A DNA stretch of 64,000 bases from Streptomyces sp. NBC_00659 (GTDB taxonomy: Bacteria; Actinomycetota; Actinomycetes; Streptomycetales; Streptomycetaceae), in NCBI RefSeq assembly GCF_036226925.1, contig NZ_CP109031.1:9597322-9661321 (forward strand), written 5' to 3'. The position numbers and the translations under genes were made by a program. The notes below the pieces were generated by a model that made no database searches, was not told where the DNA came from, and worked only from the letters and a program-made list of their open reading frames with translations. Below are positions 49,666-57,247 of this stretch, piece by piece. Every line of letters starts with the position of its first letter. Position 1 is the stretch's first letter.

Positions 49666-50931
49666 GTGAACGCACACCAGATATCGATACTGCTCTTCGG
49701 CCTGGCGGCCATCGTGCTCCTGGCACGGCTGCTCGGCACGGTGGCCCGGCGGCTGGACCAGCCGCCGGTCATCGGCGAGGTCCTGGCCGGCATCCTGATG
49801 GGACCGACACTGTTCGGCGGCGCGATCTCCGGGCATCTCTTCCCCACCGATGTCCGGCCCTTCCTCAGCGCCCTGGCCACCGTCGGCGTCGCCGTCTTCA
49901 TGTTCATCGTCGGCCTCGAATGGGACCAGAGCCTGATCCGCGGCTCGGGAGGCCTGGCGGTCACCGTGTCCCTGAGCTCCATCCTGCTGCCGTTCGGCCT
50001 CGGCGCGATCCTGGCCTGGTCCTTCATGGACGAGTACGGAACCGGTGACAGGACCGCGTTCGTGCTCTTCATGGGCATCTCCATGTCGATCACCGCGTTC
50101 CCCGTGCTGGCCCGCATCCTCACCGAACGGAGCCTGGACCGCACCCCGCTGGGTGCCGTGGCGCTGGCCTGCGCCTCCATCGACGACGTCCTGGCCTGGT
50201 CCGTGCTGGCCGGCGTGGTCGCCCTCGCCGGATCGGCCGGCCCGGACCAGTGGCGGATCCTGCTCGCGGTGCCCTACGTCCTGGGCATGCTCTTCGTGAT
50301 ACGGCCGCTGCTGCGCCGCGTCACGGAACGCGGCGACGGCCCGCGGCTGAACCAGACCTGGCTCGCGTGCATCCTCGCCGGCCTGCTGGTGTCCGCCGCC
50401 GCCACGGAGTGGATGGGGCTGCACTTCATCTTCGGCGCCTTCCTGTTCGGCGTGGTCATCCCCCGGGAGCGGACCGAACACCTGCGGACCCAGATCCACG
50501 AACGCATCGGGCAGCTGAGCAGCGTGCTGCTCCTGCCGGTCTTCTTCCTCGTCGCCGGCCTCCAGGTCGACCTGTCCGGGATCGGCGCGGACGGGCTCGG
50601 CGACCTGGCCCTGATCCTCCTGGTGGCCATCGGCGGCAAGTTCACGGGCGCGTTCTTCGCGGCCCGCGCGCACAGGATGCCGGCCCGTCAGGCCGCGGCG
50701 CTGGCCACCCTCATGAACACCCGCGGCCTCACCGAACTCGTCGTACTGAGCATCGGCCTGCACATGAAGATCATCGGAGCGGAGCTGTACTCGCTCATGG
50801 TGGTGATGGCTGTGGTGACGACAGCGATGGCGGGACCACTGCTGCGCTGGATCATGCCCCGGCGGTTCGTCGAGGCGGAGACCACCCCCCGGCACAGCCC
50901 GCCGCAGCAGGCCGTGAGCAGCAGGCCGTGA
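49666..50931 (+). CDS. Kef/CPA2-type cation-proton antiporter
   Basis: 421 aa from a GTG four bases after the halogenase stop, with GGAG inside the halogenase end, so coupled expression is likely. It has about 12 hydrophobic segments, starting ISILLFGLAAIVLLARLLG, with PPVIGEVLAGILMGP and FLVAGLQVDL typical of the family; the cytoplasmic TrkA-N domain of full Kef proteins is absent. Such proteins occur in several actinomycete antibiotic clusters and are thought to help export or resistance, possibly by ion homeostasis against an ionophoric or acidic product. That role is inference. Confidence 0.9.
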   Translation: MNAHQISILLFGLAAIVLLARLLGTVARRLDQPPVIGEVLAGILMGPTLFGGAISGHLFPTDVRPFLSALATVGVAVFMFIVGLEWDQSLIRGSGGLAVTVSLSSILLPFGLGAILAWSFMDEYGTGDRTAFVLFMGISMSITAFPVLARILTERSLDRTPLGAVALACASIDDVLAWSVLAGVVALAGSAGPDQWRILLAVPYVLGMLFVIRPLLRRVTERGDGPRLNQTWLACILAGLLVSAAATEWMGLHFIFGAFLFGVVIPRERTEHLRTQIHERIGQLSSVLLLPVFFLVAGLQVDLSGIGADGLGDLALILLVAIGGKFTGAFFAARAHRMPARQAAALATLMNTRGLTELVVLSIGLHMKIIGAELYSLMVVMAVVTTAMAGPLLRWIMPRRFVEAETTPRHSPPQQAVSSRP

Positions 50932-50958
50932 GCGGCAGAGCGTGAGGAGAGAGAAGAG

Positions 50959-51996
50959 ATGACTCACCGAGACGACTGCCGGTGCGGGTGCGCCCTCGCG
51001 TCCTGGGCCGCCGACAGCGGCCCCGCGGCCCCCGCGGGCGGAATCCTCGGCTGCGGCGCGTATCTGCCGGAGCGGGTGGTCGACAACGTGGAGGCCGCCG
51101 CCTCGGCGGGTGTCACCCCGCAGTGGATCGAGACCAGGACCGGGATCCTTGCCCGGCGCTACGCGCACCCGGACCAGGCAGCCTCGGATCTTGCGGAACG
51201 GGCCGCCCGCGCCGCCCTGCGCGACGCCGGCCTGGGCGCCGACCAGCTCTCCCTGGTCGTCGTGGCCACCTCCACCCCGGACTTCCCGCAGCCGCCGACG
51301 GCCTGTCTGCTGCAGGACCGGATCGGGGCACGGCACGCCGCGGCCTTCGACATCAACGCGGTGTGCAGCGGCTTCGTCTACGCGCTGGAGGCCGCCCGCC
51401 GCATGGTGCCGCCGGGCGGGCACGCCCTGGTGGTGGGCGTGGACATCTACTCCCGGATCATCGACCCGGCCGACCGGCGCACCGTCTCCCTGTTCGGTGA
51501 CGGCGCCGGCGCGGTGGTCGTCGGCCCGGTCACCGAGGGCCGGGGAGTCGTCGCCACGCGGCTGGCCAGCCACGGCGAGTACCACGACCTGATCAAGGTC
51601 CCGGCGGGCGGCAGCCGCATGCCCGCCTCCAAGGAGACCCTCCAGGACGGACTGCACTACTTCACCATGGACGGCTACGGGGTGAAGACCTTCGTCAGGG
51701 ACCATCTGCCCGGCGCCGTCCACCGCTTCCTCTCCGCCACCGGCGTCGCCCCCACGGCGATACGCCACTTCGTCCCCCACCAGGCGAACGGCCGGATGAT
51801 CGACGCCCTGCTGCCGGAACTGAACCTGCCGAACGCCACCGTCCACCGCACCCTGCGCCACTACGGCAACACCGGCGCCGCATCCGTTCCCGTCACCCTC
51901 GCCGCAGCCCGCGACCACCTCACCCCGGGCGACCTCGTCCTCCTCGCGGGTTTCGGCGGCGGCATGACCACGGGGCTGACGCTGCTGCGCTGGTGA
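50959..51996 (+). CDS. KAS III-like (FabH family) condensing or acyl-transfer enzyme
   Basis: 345 aa, with AGGAG 11-15 bases upstream. The triad is complete: Cys136 in NAVCSGF, His274 in VPHQANGR, Asn304 in YGNTGAAS. The N-terminus has an unusual Cys/His-rich start (DDCRCGCALASW). No dedicated ACP or CCR accompanies it, so it may prepare an unusual acyl or extender unit for the TAGH-type ATs, or act as an acyltransferase that esterifies the polyketide, as known for FabH-like CerJ-type enzymes. A GGTGACG/CGTCACC hairpin (51992-52016) overlaps the stop and may terminate the halogenase transcript. Housekeeping FabH is unlikely because fabD and acpP neighbours are absent. Confidence 0.88.
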   Translation: MTHRDDCRCGCALASWAADSGPAAPAGGILGCGAYLPERVVDNVEAAASAGVTPQWIETRTGILARRYAHPDQAASDLAERAARAALRDAGLGADQLSLVVVATSTPDFPQPPTACLLQDRIGARHAAAFDINAVCSGFVYALEAARRMVPPGGHALVVGVDIYSRIIDPADRRTVSLFGDGAGAVVVGPVTEGRGVVATRLASHGEYHDLIKVPAGGSRMPASKETLQDGLHYFTMDGYGVKTFVRDHLPGAVHRFLSATGVAPTAIRHFVPHQANGRMIDALLPELNLPNATVHRTLRHYGNTGAASVPVTLAAARDHLTPGDLVLLAGFGGGMTTGLTLLRW

Positions 51997-52281
51997 CGGA
52001 CGGTCGGTTCGTCACCGGCCGGGAGCGGATACCGTGAGGGACGACAGCGAGCCCGCCGGCGAAACGCTCACCGGCGCCGCCGCGCGCCGCCACCGTCCGG
52101 GCGTTCCGCTCCTCCCCGCACGAACGGAACCTTCGACAGCACCGAGGCGTACGAAAACCCCCGGGCCGCACCGGTATCGACCCTTCCGCCGCACCTTCGT
52201 CCGAGTTTGCCCCACCGCCCGAACCGCTCTACGCTGCTCCGTAGTCAAACTTGATCAGTACAGTTGCCTCCGGGAGCCCGC

Positions 52282-52707
52282 GTGACCCTGCCCGAGACCG
52301 GCTACACCCCCACCGCCGAGGAACGCGCAAGCCTGGACGCCTGGTTCCAGGAGTACGACGCCCACTGCACCAAGGCGGACGTCGAGCGGATGGCGGACAT
52401 GGCCGTCTTCCCCCTCAACCTGATCAGCGACGACTCCGCGGGCGACGGCAGGTCGGCTCAGTGGAACCGCGGCCGGTTCATCGACACCATGACCCACGTC
52501 ATGGGGGACGGCACCGCGGACATCACCTTCGACAACACCCGCACCCCCGTCTTCCTCTCCCCGTCCATGGCCGTGGTCTTCACCCACTCCACCGTCACCA
52601 CGGCCGACCGGACCCACGACATGACGTACGCCGACATCCTGATCCGCAAAGCCGGCACCTGGGCCTTCCAGACCATGATCCAGTCAGGCTGGGGCGACAA
52701 CCTCTGA
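52282..52707 (+). CDS. Small NTF2-like (SnoaL/DUF4440-type) protein
   Basis: 141 aa. The GTG at 52282 has GGGAG five bases before it; an upstream TTG at 52264 has none. The pattern fits the NTF2-like cone fold: N-terminal helices with WFQEYDAHCTKADVERMADM, then beta strands ADITFDNTRTPVF, MAVVFTHSTVTT and WAFQTMIQSGW. Members include polyketide cyclases and many unknown enzymes. A symmetrical TCAAACTTGA lies just upstream (52244-52253) and may be an operator. It could belong to the cluster edge or be unrelated; I see no catalytic residue that decides it. Confidence 0.72.
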   Translation: MTLPETGYTPTAEERASLDAWFQEYDAHCTKADVERMADMAVFPLNLISDDSAGDGRSAQWNRGRFIDTMTHVMGDGTADITFDNTRTPVFLSPSMAVVFTHSTVTTADRTHDMTYADILIRKAGTWAFQTMIQSGWGDNL

Positions 52708-53029
52708 CCGCCCCGCGAGCCGGCGGCAGGCAGGCACCCCGCGCGGGCAGCCGGGCCCGTCCGCCCCGATCGGCCCGACACGGACGGCCTGCCGACCGAG
52801 GAACCCGCTCCGGCCGTTCGGAAACCGGCACCCGCGCGTCAAGCGCGCCGCCACACAGGTGTCCGGCTCCGGAACGCTCGAGCAGGCTTCCCGCAACGTC
52901 GATACACGCTGGGAATACGGCCAGGACTGCACCAACTCGTACCACGGCGGCGGCACGAAGACCCGCCACGGCGGGCGCCGGCGCGACCGCGCCTGGCTGA
53001 CCGGTGTGAGCATGCTGCGTCTACTACAG
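52708..53029. other. Non-coding stretch before the ZTP riboswitch
   Basis: 322 bases with no credible gene. CTGACC (52997-53002) and TCTACT (53020-53025), 17 bases apart, may be the promoter of the riboswitch-folD transcript; the match is weak. Confidence 0.4.
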
Positions 53030-53126
53030 TGCGGCGTGGGCTGTGACTGGCGCTGAGGTGGAGCACCACCGGGGAGCGGTCTGACGAGACGTCATTGCCG
53101 TGCGCCTGGGCGAGTGGTCGGCAATG
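53030..53126 (+). ncRNA. ZTP (pfl) riboswitch controlling folD
   Basis: The conserved core of the pfl motif is present in order: GGGCTGTGACTGGCG, the P2 hairpin GGTGG-agca-CCACC (53057-53070), GGGGAGCG, a variable linker, then the 3' element GCGCCTGGGC. The 3' element is flanked by CATTGCCG (53093-53100) and CGGCAATG (53119-53126), a perfect 8-bp pair. Immediately after, TGCCTGGAGGCA (53125-53136) can fold on itself and hide the folD GGAGG. The sequence therefore suggests control of translation initiation by ZTP/ZMP, the signal for low 10-formyl-tetrahydrofolate. Confidence 0.9.
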
Positions 53127-53139
53127 CCTGGAGGCAACG

Positions 53140-54006
53140 ATGTCCGCGACTCGGACGGCCCAACTCATGGACGGCACCAACCTCGCCAAACGCATCATCG
53201 AAGAGGCTGCTGCCAAGGCGGCAGAGATCTCACGGCGTGGGGGAACCAGTCCCTGTCTCGCGACGGTGCTGGTGGGGGAGGACCCCGCGTCGGCCACCTA
53301 TGTCCGCATGAAACGGGCGCGGTGCGCGAAGGCGGGCATCCAGTCCCGGCACATCGCTTTGCCCGCCACCACCACGACCGCCGAACTGATCGACACCCTC
53401 GCCGGCCTGTCCGGCGATCCGGACGTGCACGGCATCCTGCTCCAGCACCCTTGCGGACCGCACATCGACGAGCGAGCCGCGTTCGAGGCCATCGCCCCGG
53501 AGAAGGACGTCGACGGGGTCACGATGCATTCGTTCGCCGCGATGAGCTTCGCGCTGCCGGGCTTCGCGTCCTGCACTCCAGGCGGAATCATGCGACTGCT
53601 GGAGGCGTACGACGTCGACCTCGCCGGCAAGCACGCCGTCGTGGTGGGCCGCAGCCCGATTCTCGGCAAGCCGGCCGGGATGCTCCTGCTCGCCAAGAAC
53701 GCAACGGTGACGTACTGCCACTCCCGCACGGCGGACCTGTCGGCGATCGTCCGGGAAGCAGACGTCCTGGTAGCGGCCGTGGGACGGCCCCGGCTGATCC
53801 GGGGTGAGGACATCAAGCCCGGCGCGGTGGTGATCGACGCCGGATACAACCCGGGCAACGTCGGCGACGTGGACTTCGACACCGCCCGCACCCGCGCCTG
53901 TCTGATCACTCCGGTGCCCGGCGGCGTCGGGCCGATGACCATCGCCGTCCTGCTGGCGCAGACCGTGGACGCCGCCGCGAACCAGCTCGGAATCCAGCAC
54001 CAATGA
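53140..54006 (+). CDS. folD: Bifunctional 5,10-methylene-THF dehydrogenase/cyclohydrolase
   Basis: 288 aa, normal FolD length. The ATG at 53140 is fixed by GGAGG five bases upstream, inside the riboswitch platform; earlier in-frame starts would lie within the aptamer. Motifs: SATYVRMKRARCAKAGI with the catalytic Lys, PEKDVDGVT, and the NADP-binding GRSPILGKPAGMLLL. It interconverts methylene-, methenyl- and 10-formyl-tetrahydrofolate for purine synthesis and one-carbon supply. It is probably not part of the PKS cluster, but could be an extra folD copy supporting SAM-dependent methylation. Confidence 0.95.
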   Translation: MSATRTAQLMDGTNLAKRIIEEAAAKAAEISRRGGTSPCLATVLVGEDPASATYVRMKRARCAKAGIQSRHIALPATTTTAELIDTLAGLSGDPDVHGILLQHPCGPHIDERAAFEAIAPEKDVDGVTMHSFAAMSFALPGFASCTPGGIMRLLEAYDVDLAGKHAVVVGRSPILGKPAGMLLLAKNATVTYCHSRTADLSAIVREADVLVAAVGRPRLIRGEDIKPGAVVIDAGYNPGNVGDVDFDTARTRACLITPVPGGVGPMTIAVLLAQTVDAAANQLGIQHQ

Positions 54007-54175
54007 CCTCCTGACCAGCAGCCCCTTGGCACCAGGCCAGAAGGGTCCCCGCTCGGAATGGGAGACCTCGTAATCGGGCCGGCCGGCAGTTCGTTCTCTG
54101 ACAGCGGCTCGCCACCCGTGAGGGCGGTGAGCCGCCGAGGACGCGGCTCCGCAGAGTGCCAGCCGGCCTTGGCGG

Positions 54176-54379
54176 ATGCCTCGGCTCGCGCTCGGGTGCC
54201 GGTACGAAGGGACTGCTGAGCACTACTGCGACCCGGAGGCAAGAGAGTTCGACTTCTCCGCGAAGCCGATCCCGGGCGACGACAACCAGGCGGGCGGCAG
54301 CATCCTGAAGAGCTTCTACGCCAAGAACCGCATCATCGGCGGAATGGACGACGGCTTCATCGTGAAGATCGTCACCTGA
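54176..54379 (+). CDS. Small unknown protein or 3' remnant of a larger gene
   Basis: 67 codons starting MPRLALGCRYEG. The last 50 codons (from DPEAREFDFS) show strong Streptomyces third-position GC bias; the first 15 do not, and there is no ribosome binding site before the ATG. The segment SFYAKNRIIGGMDDGFIVKIVT looks like a genuine protein C-terminus. A perfect terminator follows within six bases. Either a short protein or the tail of a gene whose 5' part was lost. I do not recognise the family. Confidence 0.45.
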   Translation: MPRLALGCRYEGTAEHYCDPEAREFDFSAKPIPGDDNQAGGSILKSFYAKNRIIGGMDDGFIVKIVT

Positions 54380-54384
54380 CCTGT

Positions 54385-54428
54385 GCTGCGGCGGGAGCGG
54401 CCCTGGCACCGGCCGCTCCCGCCGCAGC
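54385..54428. terminator. Bidirectional terminator between convergent genes
   Basis: Perfect 18-bp stem, GCTGCGGCGGGAGCGGCC (54385-54402) and GGCCGCTCCCGCCGCAGC (54411-54428), with an 8-base loop. It lies five bases from the stop codons on each side. Confidence 0.9.
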
Positions 54429-54432
54429 CGGT

Positions 54433-54900
54433 TCACGATGTGACGGGCCAGAACTGCACGAGGTAGCGCTCCACACCGTGGCCGGTGCCCTCGCCCTCCG
54501 ACAGGGCTGCGGCCTCGGCCCGGCCTGCACAGTGGACACGGACGTGCCACGAACCACCGGAATCCGCCAGCGTGATCAGGTCGTCCATCCGGCCCGTGTA
54601 CATGGACCACACGGCTACCTGACCACTGGCCGACTCGAAGTCGGCCTCGGCCCTCTCGTCCCAGCCGGCCCGCTCCTGCTGGGACGGAGGCCCGTCCCAC
54701 ACTTCGACGCTGACCGCGGCGGTGTGGGTATGGCCACCACTGGTGATGTCCAGACGTCCCGGGTGAGTGCCGAGGAACGCACGCCGGTTGAAGTCGTCCG
54801 GGAAGGGAACCGGCAGATCCGCGTCATCGGACTCCTGCAACCCGAAGGCATGAAAGCCGACATACGCATGCACATCCTGCTGCCGCACAAGCTCTGCCAT
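54433..54900 (-). CDS. Conserved-looking hypothetical protein
   Basis: 155 aa from an ATG with GGGGGAG upstream. No signal peptide or membrane segment. It is acidic and Trp/His-rich, with SGGHTHTAAVSVEVWDG in the middle and RYLVQFWP at the end, which look like beta strands of a small soluble domain. It lies 79 bases downstream of the desaturase gene on the same strand and could be its third operon member. I do not recognise the family. Confidence 0.7.
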   Translation of the reverse strand: MAELVRQQDVHAYVGFHAFGLQESDDADLPVPFPDDFNRRAFLGTHPGRLDITSGGHTHTAAVSVEVWDGPPSQQERAGWDERAEADFESASGQVAVWSMYTGRMDDLITLADSGGSWHVRVHCAGRAEAAALSEGEGTGHGVERYLVQFWPVTS

Positions 54901-54979
54901 GAGCTCCCCCTCGACAACGGATCTCACCGAAACCGGCGATGCCGCCGGTACGGCCGGGAGATCCGAACCGATACCGGGA

Positions 54980-56098
54980 TCAGGCGGCGACGAGCTCCTG
55001 CTCGCGGTCCGGCGTTTTGACCTTGGGCTTCTTGTTCGGCAGCGAGAGCCGGAAGACCTTGTGCCACGCGGAGAACACCTGCTTGGGCAGCGGGCCGGTG
55101 ACGTACTCCAGCTCGTACTTCTCGAACAGCGCACGCACCTTCACCGCGACCTCGGCGTACCGGTTGCTCGGCAGGTCCGGGAACAGGTGGTGCTCGATCT
55201 GGTGCGACAGGTTGCCGGTCATGAAGTGCATGGCCCTGCTGCCGCTGATGTTCGCCGAGCCCATCATCTGGCGCAGGTACCACCGGCCGCGCGTCTCGCC
55301 CCTGATCGACCGGCGCTCGAAGACCTGTACGCCCTCGGGGAAGTGCCCGCACATGATCACCGAGTGGGTCCAGATGTTGCGGACCAGGTTCGCGGTGAAC
55401 GTGGCGGCGAGCGTGGGGAGGAACGACGGGCCCGACAGCAGCGGGTGGATCACGTAGTCCTTGAGCACCTGCTTGCGGATCTTGCGGCCCACGGCCTTGG
55501 CCCGCGCGCGGAACTCCGGGCTCTTGCGGCGGCGCTTGTGCAGGTTCTTGCCGAGCTCCAGGTCGTACGCTGCGATGCCGTACTCGAAGAAGCAGGCGTT
55601 GATGAAGTTCCACAGCGGCTGGCCGAGGTGGAACGGGTGCCACCTCTGGTCCTCGTCGACGCGCATGATGCCGTAGCCGAGGTCGTTGTCCTTGCCGATC
55701 ACGTTGGTGTACGTGTGGTGCAGCTCGTTGTGCGAGTGCTTCCACTGCTCGGACGGCGAGACGTGATCCCACTCCCAGGTGGTGGAGTGAATCTTCGGGT
55801 CCCGCATCCAGTCCCACTGGCCGTGCAGGACGTTGTGGCCGATCTCCATGTTGTCCATGATCTTCGCCACGGACAGCCCGGCGGTGCCGAGCAGCCACGC
55901 GGGCGGGAAGATCGAGAACAGCAGCACGCCCCTGCTGACCAGCTCGAGCCTGCGCTGCGCCGAGATGACCTTACGGATGTAGGCGGCGTCCTTCTCGCCG
56001 CGGCCGGCGATCACCTCGTCGCGGATCGCGTCCAGCTCGCGGCCCAGCTCCTCGATCTGCTCCGCGGTCAGGTGGGCGGTGGGGTCGATGGCGGTCAA
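54980..56098 (-). CDS. Membrane fatty-acid (acyl-lipid/acyl-CoA) desaturase
   Basis: 372 aa. The start is a TTG with GGAG four bases upstream; no ATG or GTG fits as well. The three histidine boxes that hold the di-iron centre are present: HNVLH, HNELHH and HQIEHH, the last followed by LFPDLPSNRY. Two hydrophobic regions flank them (LLFSIFPPAWLLGTAG and LPTLAATFTANLV). It inserts a double bond in fatty acyl chains using O2 and electrons. The ferredoxin reductase gene seven bases upstream is the natural electron donor. Probably membrane-fluidity control, separate from the PKS cluster. Confidence 0.93.
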   Translation of the reverse strand: MTAIDPTAHLTAEQIEELGRELDAIRDEVIAGRGEKDAAYIRKVISAQRRLELVSRGVLLFSIFPPAWLLGTAGLSVAKIMDNMEIGHNVLHGQWDWMRDPKIHSTTWEWDHVSPSEQWKHSHNELHHTYTNVIGKDNDLGYGIMRVDEDQRWHPFHLGQPLWNFINACFFEYGIAAYDLELGKNLHKRRRKSPEFRARAKAVGRKIRKQVLKDYVIHPLLSGPSFLPTLAATFTANLVRNIWTHSVIMCGHFPEGVQVFERRSIRGETRGRWYLRQMMGSANISGSRAMHFMTGNLSHQIEHHLFPDLPSNRYAEVAVKVRALFEKYELEYVTGPLPKQVFSAWHKVFRLSLPNKKPKVKTPDREQELVAA

Positions 56099-56105
56099 GG
56101 TGCTC

Positions 56106-57161
56106 CTACCGTTCGATGTCGCAGGGGCCCGCCGCGGCGGACACGCAGGTCTGGATGAGGACGCCCGGCTCGGCCTCGGTGATCTCGCCGGTGCGCAGGT
56201 CGCGGACGGCGCCCGCCTTGAGCGGCGTGACGCAGCCGAAGCAGATGCCCATGCGGCACCCGGAGGGCATGAGCACGCCGGCCTCCTCGCCGATGTCCAG
56301 CAACGGCGTGGCGCCGTCCGCGTCGACGGTCCTGCCGGTGGCGCTGAACGTGACCTCGCCGCCGTCGCCGGCGACGACGATGCCGGGGCGGAAACGTTCG
56401 GTGTGCAGGCGCTCCTGGACGCCGTGCTCGCTCCAGTGCTCTTCGGCGGCGTCGAGCAGGCCCGCGGGCCCGCAGGCCCAGGTCTCGCGCTCGGCCCAGT
56501 CGGGCACGAGTTCGCCGAGACGGGCGATGTCGAGCATGCCGTCCGTGTCGGTGTGCACCTCGGTGAGCCGCAGCTTCTTGTCCGCGACCAGGCCGTGCAG
56601 CTCGTCGCGGAAGATCACGTCCTGCGGCTGCGGCGCGCAGTGGACCATGACGACGTCGTCGAACTCGATATCGCGCAGCATGCCCATCACGGGCGTGATG
56701 CCGCTGCCGGCCGTCAGGTAGAGCACCTTGGCGGGCTTGGCCTGCGGCAGCACGAAGTCACCGGTCGGCTGGTCGAGCTGGATCAGCGTGCCCGGTTTCG
56801 CCCTGCGGACCAGGTGGTTGCTGACCTTGCCGTCCGGGATCGCCTTCACGGTGATCGTGACGCGGCCGTCCTGGCGGTCTGTCGGCGAGGTGATGGAGTA
56901 GGCACGCCACAGGCGCACCCCCTCGACGTCGACCCCGATCCGCACGTACTGACCGGCCGTGTGGCCGCGCCAGCCCCGTCCCGGCCTGATCACGACAGTC
57001 GCGGCGTCCCCCGTCTCGGGGTGCACGGCCTCGATGCGCCCACGCAGGTCAGCACCCGCACGCAGCGGGCTGACCAGGTCGAGGTAGTCCGACGGCAGCA
57101 GCGGCGTCGTGACCATCTCCAGCACTTTCCACGCCCTGCTGCGAAGGGCTGCACTCGTCAT
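56106..57161 (-). CDS. FAD/2Fe-2S ferredoxin-type oxidoreductase, desaturase partner
   Basis: 351 aa. Order: short N-terminal helix, FAD domain with RAYSITSP, NAD(P) domain with LTAGSGITPVMGML and CGPAGLLD, then a C-terminal plant-type 2Fe-2S domain with CRMGICFGC and a fourth Cys in QTCVS. Electrons pass from NAD(P)H through FAD and the cluster to the desaturase. The ATG at 57161 (MTSAALRSRAWK) is preferred; its ribosome binding site is weak. It heads the leftward pair and is divergent from the PucR-type regulator. Confidence 0.93.
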   Translation of the reverse strand: MTSAALRSRAWKVLEMVTTPLLPSDYLDLVSPLRAGADLRGRIEAVHPETGDAATVVIRPGRGWRGHTAGQYVRIGVDVEGVRLWRAYSITSPTDRQDGRVTITVKAIPDGKVSNHLVRRAKPGTLIQLDQPTGDFVLPQAKPAKVLYLTAGSGITPVMGMLRDIEFDDVVMVHCAPQPQDVIFRDELHGLVADKKLRLTEVHTDTDGMLDIARLGELVPDWAERETWACGPAGLLDAAEEHWSEHGVQERLHTERFRPGIVVAGDGGEVTFSATGRTVDADGATPLLDIGEEAGVLMPSGCRMGICFGCVTPLKAGAVRDLRTGEITEAEPGVLIQTCVSAAAGPCDIER

Positions 57162-57247
57162 GACCCCAGCTTGCTGCGCCTCAAGGCGTAAAGTCCTGAC
57201 CGCAGGACGTAAATCTGGTCGACTGAATTGTTCGCAGGGAACAAAAC
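57162..57247. promoter_or_regulatory. Divergent promoter region of the desaturase unit and the PucR-type regulator
   Basis: 86 bases. It contains the dyad GTCCTG-accg-CAGGAC (57193-57208), nested between two GTAAA words (57188-57192 and 57209-57213), a plausible operator for the adjacent regulator. AGGGA at 57236-57240 is the regulator's ribosome binding site. Confidence 0.6.

Noticed and set aside
50959..51996. Housekeeping FabH for fatty acid synthesis
   Set aside because: No fabD, acpP or fabF neighbours, and it lies in a unit with a halogenase and an antiporter.
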